Positions 56,538 to 64,000 of a stretch of 64,000 nt of DNA are shown in pieces (the stretch's first letter is position 1; every line of letters starts with the position of its first letter). Location of the stretch: NCBI GenBank assembly GCA_024710905.1, contig JANJTV010000036.1:1-64000 (forward strand), written 5' to 3'. Made by a program: the position numbers and the translations under genes. Origin of the DNA: Anaerolineales bacterium (GTDB lineage: Bacteria; Chloroflexota; Anaerolineae; Anaerolineales; Villigracilaceae). Under the pieces are notes generated by a model, which searched no databases, was not told the DNA's origin, and was given only the letters and a program-made list of their open reading frames with translations.

Positions 56538-57749
56538 ATGAAAATTGCAGAGCAGGTAGAAATCTTAATGCAAGGCACCGAGTACGGTGATGAAAAACTT
56601 CGCCAGACCATGGCCCGTGAATTGCATGAGCGCCTGGCAGAAGCCGAAAAAGAAGACCGCCCATTGCGCGTCTATTGCGGGTACGACCCTCGTACCGCTG
56701 ATTTGCACATTGGTCACACCGTGACCATGCGGAAACTGCGCCAGTTCCAGGATCTGGGGCATGAAGTCACGTTCCTGATCGGCACCTACACATCCCTGAT
56801 TGGTGATCCGTCTGACAAAGATAAACTCCGTCCGCTGTTGACCCATGAGCAGGTAATGGATAATGCCCGCACTTATGCGAGGCAGGCTTTCCGTGTACTG
56901 GATGAAAAAAAGACCACCATTCGTTATAACCATGAATGGCTTTCTGAGCTTAAGTTCGCCGACTTGATCAAGCTTGGTTCCAACTTTACCATCCAGCAGT
57001 TCCTGACCCGCGAAGCCTTCCGAAATCGTTTCGACAAAGATGATGCTTTGTACCTGCATGAATTCTTCTATGCCATTATGCAGGGGTATGACGCATATGC
57101 CTTAAAAACTGATGTGCAGGTAGGTGGCACCGATCAGCTTTTTAACATCGTTACTGCAGGCCGCAAGATTATGACCGCTTTCGATGCCAAGCCCAATATT
57201 GGCATTATCATGGCCATCCTGCCGGGTACTGACGGCGTTATCAAAATGAGCAAATCCCTTGGCAATCATATCCCGCTGAATTCCACGGCAGAAGATATGT
57301 ACGGCAAGGTGATGTCTGTACCGGATGCGGCCATGCCGCAATATGCCCGCCTGGTGACCCGCTGGCTGCCATCCGAGGTGACTGCGTTTGAGCACGGGCT
57401 GGCTACCGGGGGGCTGCATCCGCGTGACGCGAAGATGAAACTAGCCCATGAGATTGCCGCCACATACTACAGCGAGCCTGAAGCGAACAAAGCCCAGGAA
57501 GCCTTTATCAGGCTCTTCCAGCAAAAAGAATTGCCGGATGAAATGCCAGAATACGCCTTGAAAGCTGGCCAGACCGTATTGGATGTACTGGTGGACGCCA
57601 GCCTGGTAACCAGCAAGAATGAAGGTCGCCGAATGATTGACCAAAAAGGTGTGCGCCTGAATGGCGCTGTTCTGGAAAAATTTGATGCACCCTTCCCTGG
57701 CCCCGGTGTTTTGCAGGTGGGCAAACGGCGGTTTGTACGTGTGCAATAA
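56538..57749 (+). CDS. tyrS: Mirror copy: tyrosyl-tRNA synthetase
   Basis: Identical translation to 19008-20219. Confidence 0.96.
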   Translation: MKIAEQVEILMQGTEYGDEKLRQTMARELHERLAEAEKEDRPLRVYCGYDPRTADLHIGHTVTMRKLRQFQDLGHEVTFLIGTYTSLIGDPSDKDKLRPLLTHEQVMDNARTYARQAFRVLDEKKTTIRYNHEWLSELKFADLIKLGSNFTIQQFLTREAFRNRFDKDDALYLHEFFYAIMQGYDAYALKTDVQVGGTDQLFNIVTAGRKIMTAFDAKPNIGIIMAILPGTDGVIKMSKSLGNHIPLNSTAEDMYGKVMSVPDAAMPQYARLVTRWLPSEVTAFEHGLATGGLHPRDAKMKLAHEIAATYYSEPEANKAQEAFIRLFQQKELPDEMPEYALKAGQTVLDVLVDASLVTSKNEGRRMIDQKGVRLNGAVLEKFDAPFPGPGVLQVGKRRFVRVQ

Positions 57750-57757
57750 CTTAATCA

Positions 57758-57788
57758 AGAAGGGCGACCCAGTCAGGGTCGCCCTTCT
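57758..57788. terminator. Mirror copy: bidirectional terminator
   Basis: AGAAGGGCGACCC / GGGTCGCCCTTCT. Confidence 0.85.
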
Positions 57789-57789
57789 C

Positions 57790-58206
57790 TTATTCCGGGT
57801 GGATGTTCAGGGTGCACCAGTACCTGTGAATGAGTGAAATCGCCTGCGAGAAATTATCAAAATCGATGGCTTTCAAGATATATGAGTTGGCCCCAATCTG
57901 GTACGCTTCCTGGATATCTTTTAGCTCATTCGATGAAGTCAGCACAACCACTGGCAGGCTTTTTGTCCTCGGGTTGGATTTTAAGTGTTTCAGTACTTCC
58001 AACCCGCTCACTTTCGGGAGTTTCAAATCCAACAAAATCACCTCAGGGGCGGGTGACTCACTGCCCCAGTTGTCAATTGTTTCCAGCGCTTCTGCGCCAT
58101 CCCGGGCAACGGTAATGCGAATACCCGCATCTACCTTTTCGAGCATGCGGCGTATCAGGTCGACGTCTGCGGAATTATCTTCTATAAGAAGGATGGAAGA
58201 TGGCAT
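57790..58206 (-). CDS. Mirror copy: response regulator receiver
   Basis: Identical translation to 18551-18967. Confidence 0.9.
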   Translation of the reverse strand: MPSSILLIEDNSADVDLIRRMLEKVDAGIRITVARDGAEALETIDNWGSESPAPEVILLDLKLPKVSGLEVLKHLKSNPRTKSLPVVVLTSSNELKDIQEAYQIGANSYILKAIDFDNFSQAISLIHRYWCTLNIHPE

Positions 58207-58331
58207 AATGAGTAAGTTCCAACAGCGAGCGGAATGTTTAAAAAATTATAGCATACTGCGTCAAGAGGGCTGTCTGCATTTCCGCCGGTGTGTCAGAATA
58301 ATCCCCGAAAGCCCGGCATGCCCAAAGTTGC

Positions 58332-58360
58332 TTGACAATCTCCTTCAATACGAGTAAAAT
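58332..58360 (+). promoter_or_regulatory. Mirror copy: tRNA cluster promoter
   Basis: TTGACA-17-TAAAAT. Confidence 0.75.
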
Positions 58361-58389
58361 CTCGCACGCTTAACCAGAGGCTATCCCAT

Positions 58390-58462
58390 GCCGAGATAGC
58401 TCAGTAGGTAGAGCACGCGACTGAAAATCGCGGTGTCGTCAGTTCGATCCTGACTCTCGGCA
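58390..58462 (+). tRNA. Mirror copy: tRNA-Phe (GAA)
   Basis: Cloverleaf as in left arm. Confidence 0.95.
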
Positions 58463-58490
58463 CTCTCGGCGGTAAGTTTGCCAAGAAAAT

Positions 58491-58562
58491 GCGGGCGTAG
58501 TACAGTGGTAGTACGTCTCCTTGCCAAGGAGAAGGTCGTGGGTTCGAATCCCATCGCCCGCT
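58491..58562 (+). tRNA. Mirror copy: tRNA-Gly (GCC)
   Basis: Cloverleaf as in left arm. Confidence 0.95.
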
Positions 58563-58567
58563 CAAAA

Positions 58568-58629
58568 GATTGCTGATTGAAGATTGTGGATTGTAAGCGT
58601 ATGCAATCGGCAATCTTCAATCAGCAATC
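58568..58629. repeat. Mirror copy: hairpin repeat between tRNA-Gly and tRNA-Cys
   Basis: 19-bp perfect stem. Confidence 0.8.
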
Positions 58630-58638
58630 AGTGTTTAT

Positions 58639-58709
58639 GGCGACGTGGCCAAGTGGCAAGGCAAGGCTCTGCAAAAGCCTGATCATGGGTTCAAATCCCA
58701 TCGTCGCCT
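58639..58709 (+). tRNA. Mirror copy: tRNA-Cys (GCA)
   Basis: Cloverleaf as in left arm. Confidence 0.95.
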
Positions 58710-58793
58710 CTACAAAGACAGGTGTCCAAGCCTGTCTTTGTGTTTTAAGTGGCTCGGGAAATAAAGTACAATCACATCTACAAGGAGATGACC

Positions 58794-59183
58794 ATGAGCA
58801 ACCGAAACGTGATCGCGACCGAAAATGCCCCCAAAGCCATTGGCCCTTACTCTGTTGCCATCCAGACAGGCAGCATGCTGTTCTGCTCCGGGCAAGTAGG
58901 GATTAACCCCGCTGTTGGCGAGCTGGTGCCTGGCGGTCTGGAAGCCGAAACGCGCCAGGCGCTGACAAACCTGAAAAATGTCCTCGAGGCGGGGGGCGCC
59001 AGTCTTGAGTCCGTTGTCAAGACCACTGTTTTCCTGCGCGATATGGCCGATTTTCCTGCCATGAATACCATCTACGCCGAATTCTTCCCATCCAACCCGC
59101 CTGCCCGTTCCACCATTGCCGTAGCGGGGCTGCCGAAAGGCGCATTGGTTGAGATTGAAGCCATTGCCCTGTGCAAACAGTGA
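58794..59183 (+). CDS. ridA: Mirror copy: RidA
   Basis: Identical translation to 17574-17963. Confidence 0.92.
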   Translation: MSNRNVIATENAPKAIGPYSVAIQTGSMLFCSGQVGINPAVGELVPGGLEAETRQALTNLKNVLEAGGASLESVVKTTVFLRDMADFPAMNTIYAEFFPSNPPARSTIAVAGLPKGALVEIEAIALCKQ

Positions 59184-59231
59184 TTGTTGAAGTGGTAAAA
59201 TAGTCCACCGTGCCGCCCGGCGGCAAGTGCC

Positions 59232-60215
59232 ATGCCAGTTGTTTCCATTATTGTTCCCTGTTATAACGAACAAAATCGCATCCGGTTTTTATTGGATGCG
59301 ATTTATTCGCAAACCTACCCGCGCACTGAAATGGAAGTCCTAATTTCTGACGGCCATTCTACAGATAATACGCGTGAGGTGATTGCCGATTTCCAGGCCA
59401 GCCACCCCGATTTGTCAATTGTCGTTCTCGATAACGATGCTCGCACAATTCCTGCCGCTCTCAATCGTGCGTTGGAAGCTGCCCAGGGAGAATTTATTAT
59501 CCGGCTCGATGCCCATTCCGGCCCGTACCCTGATTACGTCGAAAAGGGGATTGCCGCGCTACAGGCCGGCAAGGCTGAAAACGTGGGTGGCGTGTGGGAG
59601 ATTCGACCCGGGGCCGATACCTGGATTGCCAAATCCATTGCTACCGCAGCGGCGCATCCGTTGGGCGTGGGAGATGCACTCTATCGCCATGCGACCGAGG
59701 CAGCCTATGTGGATACTGTTCCTTTTGGCACTTTTCGGAGCAATCTCATTGAGAAAATCGGCAAATTTGATGAAAACCTGCTTAGCAATGAAGATTACGA
59801 ATTCAACACGCGCATTCGTCAAACTGGCGGACGCATCTGGCTGGATCCGCAACTGCGTTCCGTTTATTTTGCGCGTGCCACGCTGACAGCGCTGGCGCAG
59901 CAATATTTCCGTTACGGGTTCTGGAAGTATCAAATGCTCAAACGCTATCCTGGCAGTCTGCGCTGGCGGCAGGCGCTGCCGCCGTTATTTGTAGCCAGCC
60001 TGTTCTTGCTTTTTCTTGTTGGTTTACTCATGCCCGGGTTTGCGTGGCTTATAATCTTTGAAATTGTCTTATACTTTGGCATACTGACCGTGGTTGGCCT
60101 TGCACTGGCTGTACGACAACCCTTTTTTTTCATTGGATTCCCGTTGGCTGTGTCAGTGATGCATATCGCCTGGGGAAGCGGCTTTTTGAAAAGCATCATT
60201 TTTGGAGCGCGATAG
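59232..60215 (+). CDS. Mirror copy: family 2 glycosyltransferase
   Basis: Identical translation to 16542-17525. Confidence 0.92.
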   Translation: MPVVSIIVPCYNEQNRIRFLLDAIYSQTYPRTEMEVLISDGHSTDNTREVIADFQASHPDLSIVVLDNDARTIPAALNRALEAAQGEFIIRLDAHSGPYPDYVEKGIAALQAGKAENVGGVWEIRPGADTWIAKSIATAAAHPLGVGDALYRHATEAAYVDTVPFGTFRSNLIEKIGKFDENLLSNEDYEFNTRIRQTGGRIWLDPQLRSVYFARATLTALAQQYFRYGFWKYQMLKRYPGSLRWRQALPPLFVASLFLLFLVGLLMPGFAWLIIFEIVLYFGILTVVGLALAVRQPFFFIGFPLAVSVMHIAWGSGFLKSIIFGAR

Positions 60216-60221
60216 CCTGAT

Positions 60222-61637
60222 ATGTCTGCCGATACGCCAAGATCCACATTCCGGTTGCGCCCAAGCGAGCAACGAGCCTTGTTGTTCCTTGGGGATATGC
60301 TGATGGCCAGCTTGGCTCTTGTGGCCGGGATTTATTTTTGGGCCGAAGGGGATGCTTTCCTTGATTTCGGCTGGGAGTTTTTTCAGGTGCGTGTGCCCTG
60401 GTGGTTTTATGGCATCCCACTCCTCTGGCCGATTTTCCTGGTGGATATTTATGAGTTGCACCGCGCTGCAAGCTGGCGAAAAACGCTCAACTCAGTATTA
60501 ATGGCTGCCATTGTTGGTTTCCTGCTCTATTCAGTGGTCTATTTTTCGTTTGATGGGGCGATAAACCGGCGTGGCTTTTTTGGCTTCCTTGTAGCGGTAT
60601 ATCCCCTGACGTTATTTTGGCGCTGGTTGTATATTCGTTTGTATACAAACCCAAGCTTCATGCGCCGGATGCTAATAGTTGGCGCAGGGAACAATGGCAA
60701 AACCCTGGTGCGGATGTATCGGGAGATTACCCCGCCGCCATTTGTTCTGGTTGGGTTTATTGATGACGACCCCCAGAAGCAGGGAAAATTTATTGAAAAA
60801 GTGCGTGTGATTGGCGATAGCAGCCAGTTGATGCACCTGGTTGACGAACTGAATATTACCGACCTGATTGTTTCCATCTCCGGGGAGATGAAAGGCACCA
60901 CTTTCCAGACGCTGCTTGATGCGCGTGAACATGGTACTGAAATCACTCGTATGCCCATCATGTATGAAGAGTTGCTTGGGCGTGTACCGATCCATCACCT
61001 GGAATCGGATTGGGTTATTCGCAACTTTGTTGATGAAACGCGTAGCAGTGGGTTTTATGAGATTGCCAAGCGGGCGCTTGATATTCTTGGCGCGGTGGTT
61101 GGGATGTTCATTTTCCTTGTTATGCTTCCATTTGTTGGTCTGGCAACCCTGATTGATAGTGGCTGGCCCATCTTTTACAGCCAGGAACGCCTGGGCAAAG
61201 GTGGCAGCGAATTCATGATGATCAAATTCCGCACCATGCGGCAGGATGCTGAGAAGGAAGGGCAAGCCCAAATGGCAGGGGAGCGTGACCCACGCATCAC
61301 CCGGGTGGGAAACTTCCTGCGCGTGACCCGCCTGGATGAATTCCCCCAATTCTGGAACGTTTTACGCGGCGAGATGAGCTTGGTGGGGCCGCGTGCTGAG
61401 CGGGAGCAATGGGTGGCAACATTCCAGCGTGAAATCCCCTTCTACCGGGCGCGCCTACTGGTAAAACCTGGCATTACGGGCTGGGCGCAAATTAATTACG
61501 GCTATGCCGCCACCGTGGAAGATACCGGTGTGAAGTTGGAGTATGATCTTTATTATATTAAGCATCGTTCGTTATTGATGGATATTATGATACTACTGCG
61601 TACAGTGAACACAGTTTTACGCGGAAAAGGACGATAA
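60222..61637 (+). CDS. Mirror copy: polyprenyl-phosphate sugar transferase
   Basis: Identical translation to 15120-16535. Confidence 0.94.
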   Translation: MSADTPRSTFRLRPSEQRALLFLGDMLMASLALVAGIYFWAEGDAFLDFGWEFFQVRVPWWFYGIPLLWPIFLVDIYELHRAASWRKTLNSVLMAAIVGFLLYSVVYFSFDGAINRRGFFGFLVAVYPLTLFWRWLYIRLYTNPSFMRRMLIVGAGNNGKTLVRMYREITPPPFVLVGFIDDDPQKQGKFIEKVRVIGDSSQLMHLVDELNITDLIVSISGEMKGTTFQTLLDAREHGTEITRMPIMYEELLGRVPIHHLESDWVIRNFVDETRSSGFYEIAKRALDILGAVVGMFIFLVMLPFVGLATLIDSGWPIFYSQERLGKGGSEFMMIKFRTMRQDAEKEGQAQMAGERDPRITRVGNFLRVTRLDEFPQFWNVLRGEMSLVGPRAEREQWVATFQREIPFYRARLLVKPGITGWAQINYGYAATVEDTGVKLEYDLYYIKHRSLLMDIMILLRTVNTVLRGKGR

Positions 61638-62563
61638 TGACCAAATACCTTGTTACCGGCGGCGCCGGGTTTATAGGTTCTCACCTGGTGCGCGCCCTGC
61701 TCGAGCAGGGCGAATTTGTGCGTGTGCTTGACAACTTTTCGACGGGCAAGGCTGAGAATCTGGCCGGGTTGGATGTGGAATTAATCGAAGGCGATATCCG
61801 CGATGAATCCAAAGCCGCAGAAGCAATGCGCGACATCAATGTAGTTTTTCATGAAGCTGCGTTTGTGTCCGTGCCGCAATCCATGGAAGACCCGCTGGCT
61901 TGCTTCAGTATTAACCAACAGGGTACGGAAGTGCTGCTCGAAGCGGCGAGAAAGGCGGGGGTGAGCCGGTTTGTGTTAGCTTCTTCTGCGGCGGTGTACG
62001 GCGATCTGGATGAACTACCCCTGGACGAGGAGGCCATCCTGTCACCTTTATCCCCCTATGCCGTTTCAAAGCGCGTGGATGAAATTTATGCCGAGATGTA
62101 CACCCGCTCTTTTGGATTAGAAGTGGCAGCTCTGCGCTATTTCAATATCTATGGTCCGCGCCAACGTCCAGATAGTATGTATGCGGCGGCTGTGCCGATC
62201 TTTGCCCGCCGCTTGCTGGACGGCCAGCCGGTGACGATTTTTGGCGATGGCGGTCAGACCCGTGATTTGGTCTATGTCGGTGATGTCGTACGCGCCAACC
62301 TGGCAGCCAGCCAGCACCCGGATGCGCCGGGGCAGGTCTTTAATGTCTGTACTGGCCTGGAAACGCGGGTGATTGACCTGGTGGATGGATTACGGGAACT
62401 GATTCCCGGCACGCCCGAGCCGGTGTTTGCTGCACCGCGCGCCGGAGATATTTATAAATCGGTGGGCAGCCCGGCCAAGGCAACCCGCGTGCTGGGCTTT
62501 ACCGCCCAAACTAGCCTGCCGGATGGCCTGCAGGCAGTGGTGGATTGGATGAGGAAGGCGTAG
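61637..62563 (+). CDS. Mirror copy: NAD-dependent epimerase
   Basis: Identical translation to 14194-15120. Confidence 0.93.
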   Translation: MTKYLVTGGAGFIGSHLVRALLEQGEFVRVLDNFSTGKAENLAGLDVELIEGDIRDESKAAEAMRDINVVFHEAAFVSVPQSMEDPLACFSINQQGTEVLLEAARKAGVSRFVLASSAAVYGDLDELPLDEEAILSPLSPYAVSKRVDEIYAEMYTRSFGLEVAALRYFNIYGPRQRPDSMYAAAVPIFARRLLDGQPVTIFGDGGQTRDLVYVGDVVRANLAASQHPDAPGQVFNVCTGLETRVIDLVDGLRELIPGTPEPVFAAPRAGDIYKSVGSPAKATRVLGFTAQTSLPDGLQAVVDWMRKA

Positions 62564-64000
62564 TTGGGTTCTCGTTTTCGTAATCGTTATGTGTTGCTGG
62601 CAGATGTGCTGCTGATTGCCATTTCGGCGCTCGGCAGTTATGTGCTGCGCCTGGAGATCGGCGAGGATTTCTTCCGGTTTTATTTCCAGGGTGCGTTGTG
62701 GCTGCTCGGCGTTTCGCTGGTGATTAAACCGCTAGTGTATTACTGGTTCGGCCTGTATCGCCGCCTGTGGGTGTATGCCAGCATTGATGAATTGAAGTTG
62801 ATTGCCACGGCGGTGACGGTGGCCTCGTTGCTGGTCTCAGGGTTGGTGATTGGCCTGTTCTGGTTGCAGGTGATTGGGCCGGGTTTCCCGCGCTCGGTAC
62901 TGGCCATTGACTGGCTGCTCTCGTTGCTGCTGGTGGGCGGTGCGCGTTTTTCGCTGCGCATCCTGGCCGAGTCATCCGCGCCGCCGCGCTATGGCCAATT
63001 GAACAAGGTATTGATCATCGGGGCCGGGTCGGCCGGCGCGCTGGTGGTCAAGGAAATGCAAAAGACCCGCCAGGTCAACCTGCAGCCGGTGGCTTTCCTG
63101 GATGATGACCCGGCCAAGCAGGGCCATTCCCTGTTGGGTGTGCCGGTGGTGGGAATGTTAACAGACCTGGCGCGTGTGTTGGATGAACAACCTGTAGATG
63201 AAGTGATCATCGCCATCCCGACTGCGCCGGGGCGGGTGGTGCGCCTGGTGGCGGATGTCTGTCGCCTGAAGGGTGTACCTTTCCGTACCATGCCTGGGCT
63301 GTATGAATTACTCGGCGGGCGGGTCAGCGTTTCGCGTCTGCGCGAAGTGGATATTACCGACCTGTTGCGCCGCGAGTTGACGGCTACGGATGACTCCCTG
63401 TTGGGCGAACGCCTGGGCGGGAGGCGTGTGCTGGTGACTGGCGCGGGCGGCTCAATTGGACGCGAACTGTGTCGCCAGATTGCCCGTTGGAACCCGCAGG
63501 AATTAATCCTGCTCGGGCATGGCGAGAACAGCATTTTTGAAAGCCTGCTGGAACTGCGCGAAAACAACCCGACCATTAAGATCACACCGATCATTGCTGA
63601 TGTGCGCGATGATGTTCGGATTGAATCCGTTTTCTTACAACTGCGCCCTCAGGTGGTTTTCCATGCTGCGGCGCACAAACATGTCCCGCTGATGCAGACC
63701 AATATCGAAGAAGCAGTGCTAAACAACGTGTTGGGAACCCGATGCATTGTGGAGGCTGCCATTCGCCACAACGCCGAACACATGGTGCTGATTTCGACAG
63801 ATAAAGCCGTTTCCCCCTCCAATGTTTATGGCGCGACCAAACGACTGGCGGAGATGATCGTGCTTGATGCTGCCCGCCAGAGCGGTAAATCTTTAACCGT
63901 TGTTCGCTTTGGTAATGTGCTTGGCAGCCGGGGCAGTATTATCCCCATCTTTAAACACCAGATTGCTTCCGGCGGGCCGGTGACGGTCACCCACCCTGGC
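62564..64000 (+). CDS. Mirror copy (partial, runs off window): CapD-type dehydratase
   Basis: TTGGGTTCTCGTTTTCGT start, reading frame open to the window end; mirror of 12757-14193. Confidence 0.9.
   Translation, partial: MGSRFRNRYVLLADVLLIAISALGSYVLRLEIGEDFFRFYFQGALWLLGVSLVIKPLVYYWFGLYRRLWVYASIDELKLIATAVTVASLLVSGLVIGLFWLQVIGPGFPRSVLAIDWLLSLLLVGGARFSLRILAESSAPPRYGQLNKVLIIGAGSAGALVVKEMQKTRQVNLQPVAFLDDDPAKQGHSLLGVPVVGMLTDLARVLDEQPVDEVIIAIPTAPGRVVRLVADVCRLKGVPFRTMPGLYELLGGRVSVSRLREVDITDLLRRELTATDDSLLGERLGGRRVLVTGAGGSIGRELCRQIARWNPQELILLGHGENSIFESLLELRENNPTIKITPIIADVRDDVRIESVFLQLRPQVVFHAAAHKHVPLMQTNIEEAVLNNVLGTRCIVEAAIRHNAEHMVLISTDKAVSPSNVYGATKRLAEMIVLDAARQSGKSLTVVRFGNVLGSRGSIIPIFKHQIASGGPVTVTHPG

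Larger units (their letters stand above)
38379..64000. repeat. Right arm of the giant perfect inverted repeat; still continuing at window end
   Basis: Reverse complement of 12757-38378 by ORF coordinates and translations. Confidence 0.97.

Noticed and set aside
56400-56540. T-box riboswitch upstream of tyrS
   Set aside because: No T-box GGGTGGNACCGCG-type sequence or specifier-loop architecture seen; a short Tyr-codon leader fits better.
38921-64000. Reading the right-arm genes as independent paralogues (second tyrS, ftsK, lgt, tRNA set)
   Set aside because: They are exact mirror images with constant coordinate sum and identical translations, including spurious shadow ORFs and intergenic motifs. 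They are one sequence represented twice.
1-64000. CRISPR arrays, prophage, insertion sequences, restriction or defence cassettes
   Set aside because: No regularly spaced direct repeats, transposase, integrase, phage structural or defence genes recognised; the single HNH protein belongs to a widespread chromosomal family.

Overview
Bacterial, gene-dense chromosomal DNA with no recognisable phage, transposon or CRISPR. The gene set (tandem FemAB proteins, CapD-type dehydratase, GAF/HD-GYP signalling, secreted Pro/Thr-rich metalloprotease) looks Chloroflexota/Anaerolineae-like, but that is inference only. The dominant structure is a giant inverted repeat with no spacer, centred at 38378|38379 (CCCGGG|CCCGGG). 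Every ORF from 12757 to 38378 reappears on the opposite strand with coordinates summing to exactly 76757, through to the window end at 64000. The arms are at least 25.6 kb, carry identical translated ORFs, and no net indel is visible. The outer boundary lies beyond the window. The fold cuts through a membrane-protein gene, so a fold-back or assembly artefact is the leading explanation, with a true inverted duplication as the alternative. Unique DNA (1-12756) carries RNase D, a beta-CASP nuclease, a membrane-anchored metzincin, tRNA-Ser(CGA), SpeE/SpeD, a PLP enzyme and FemAB genes. The repeated arm carries an exopolysaccharide operon, RidA, tRNA-Cys/Gly/Phe, a response regulator, tyrS, HD, HNH and ABC-transporter genes, lgt, a phosphatidyltransferase, ftsK, an S1 protein, a membrane sensor, PNP and an HD-GYP protein. 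The best candidate new biology is a tyrS leader: a 16-codon peptide with a Tyr-Tyr pair (MMSHQHDSNSYYSFSA*), followed by mutually exclusive antiterminator and terminator helices with classical attenuation geometry. Other notable items are an ABC-2 permease/SpoIIM fusion, a 7TM sensor with a C-terminal HTH-like region and no kinase domain, a hairpin repeat between tRNA genes, and a degenerate tRNA 3'-end plus terminator duplication.
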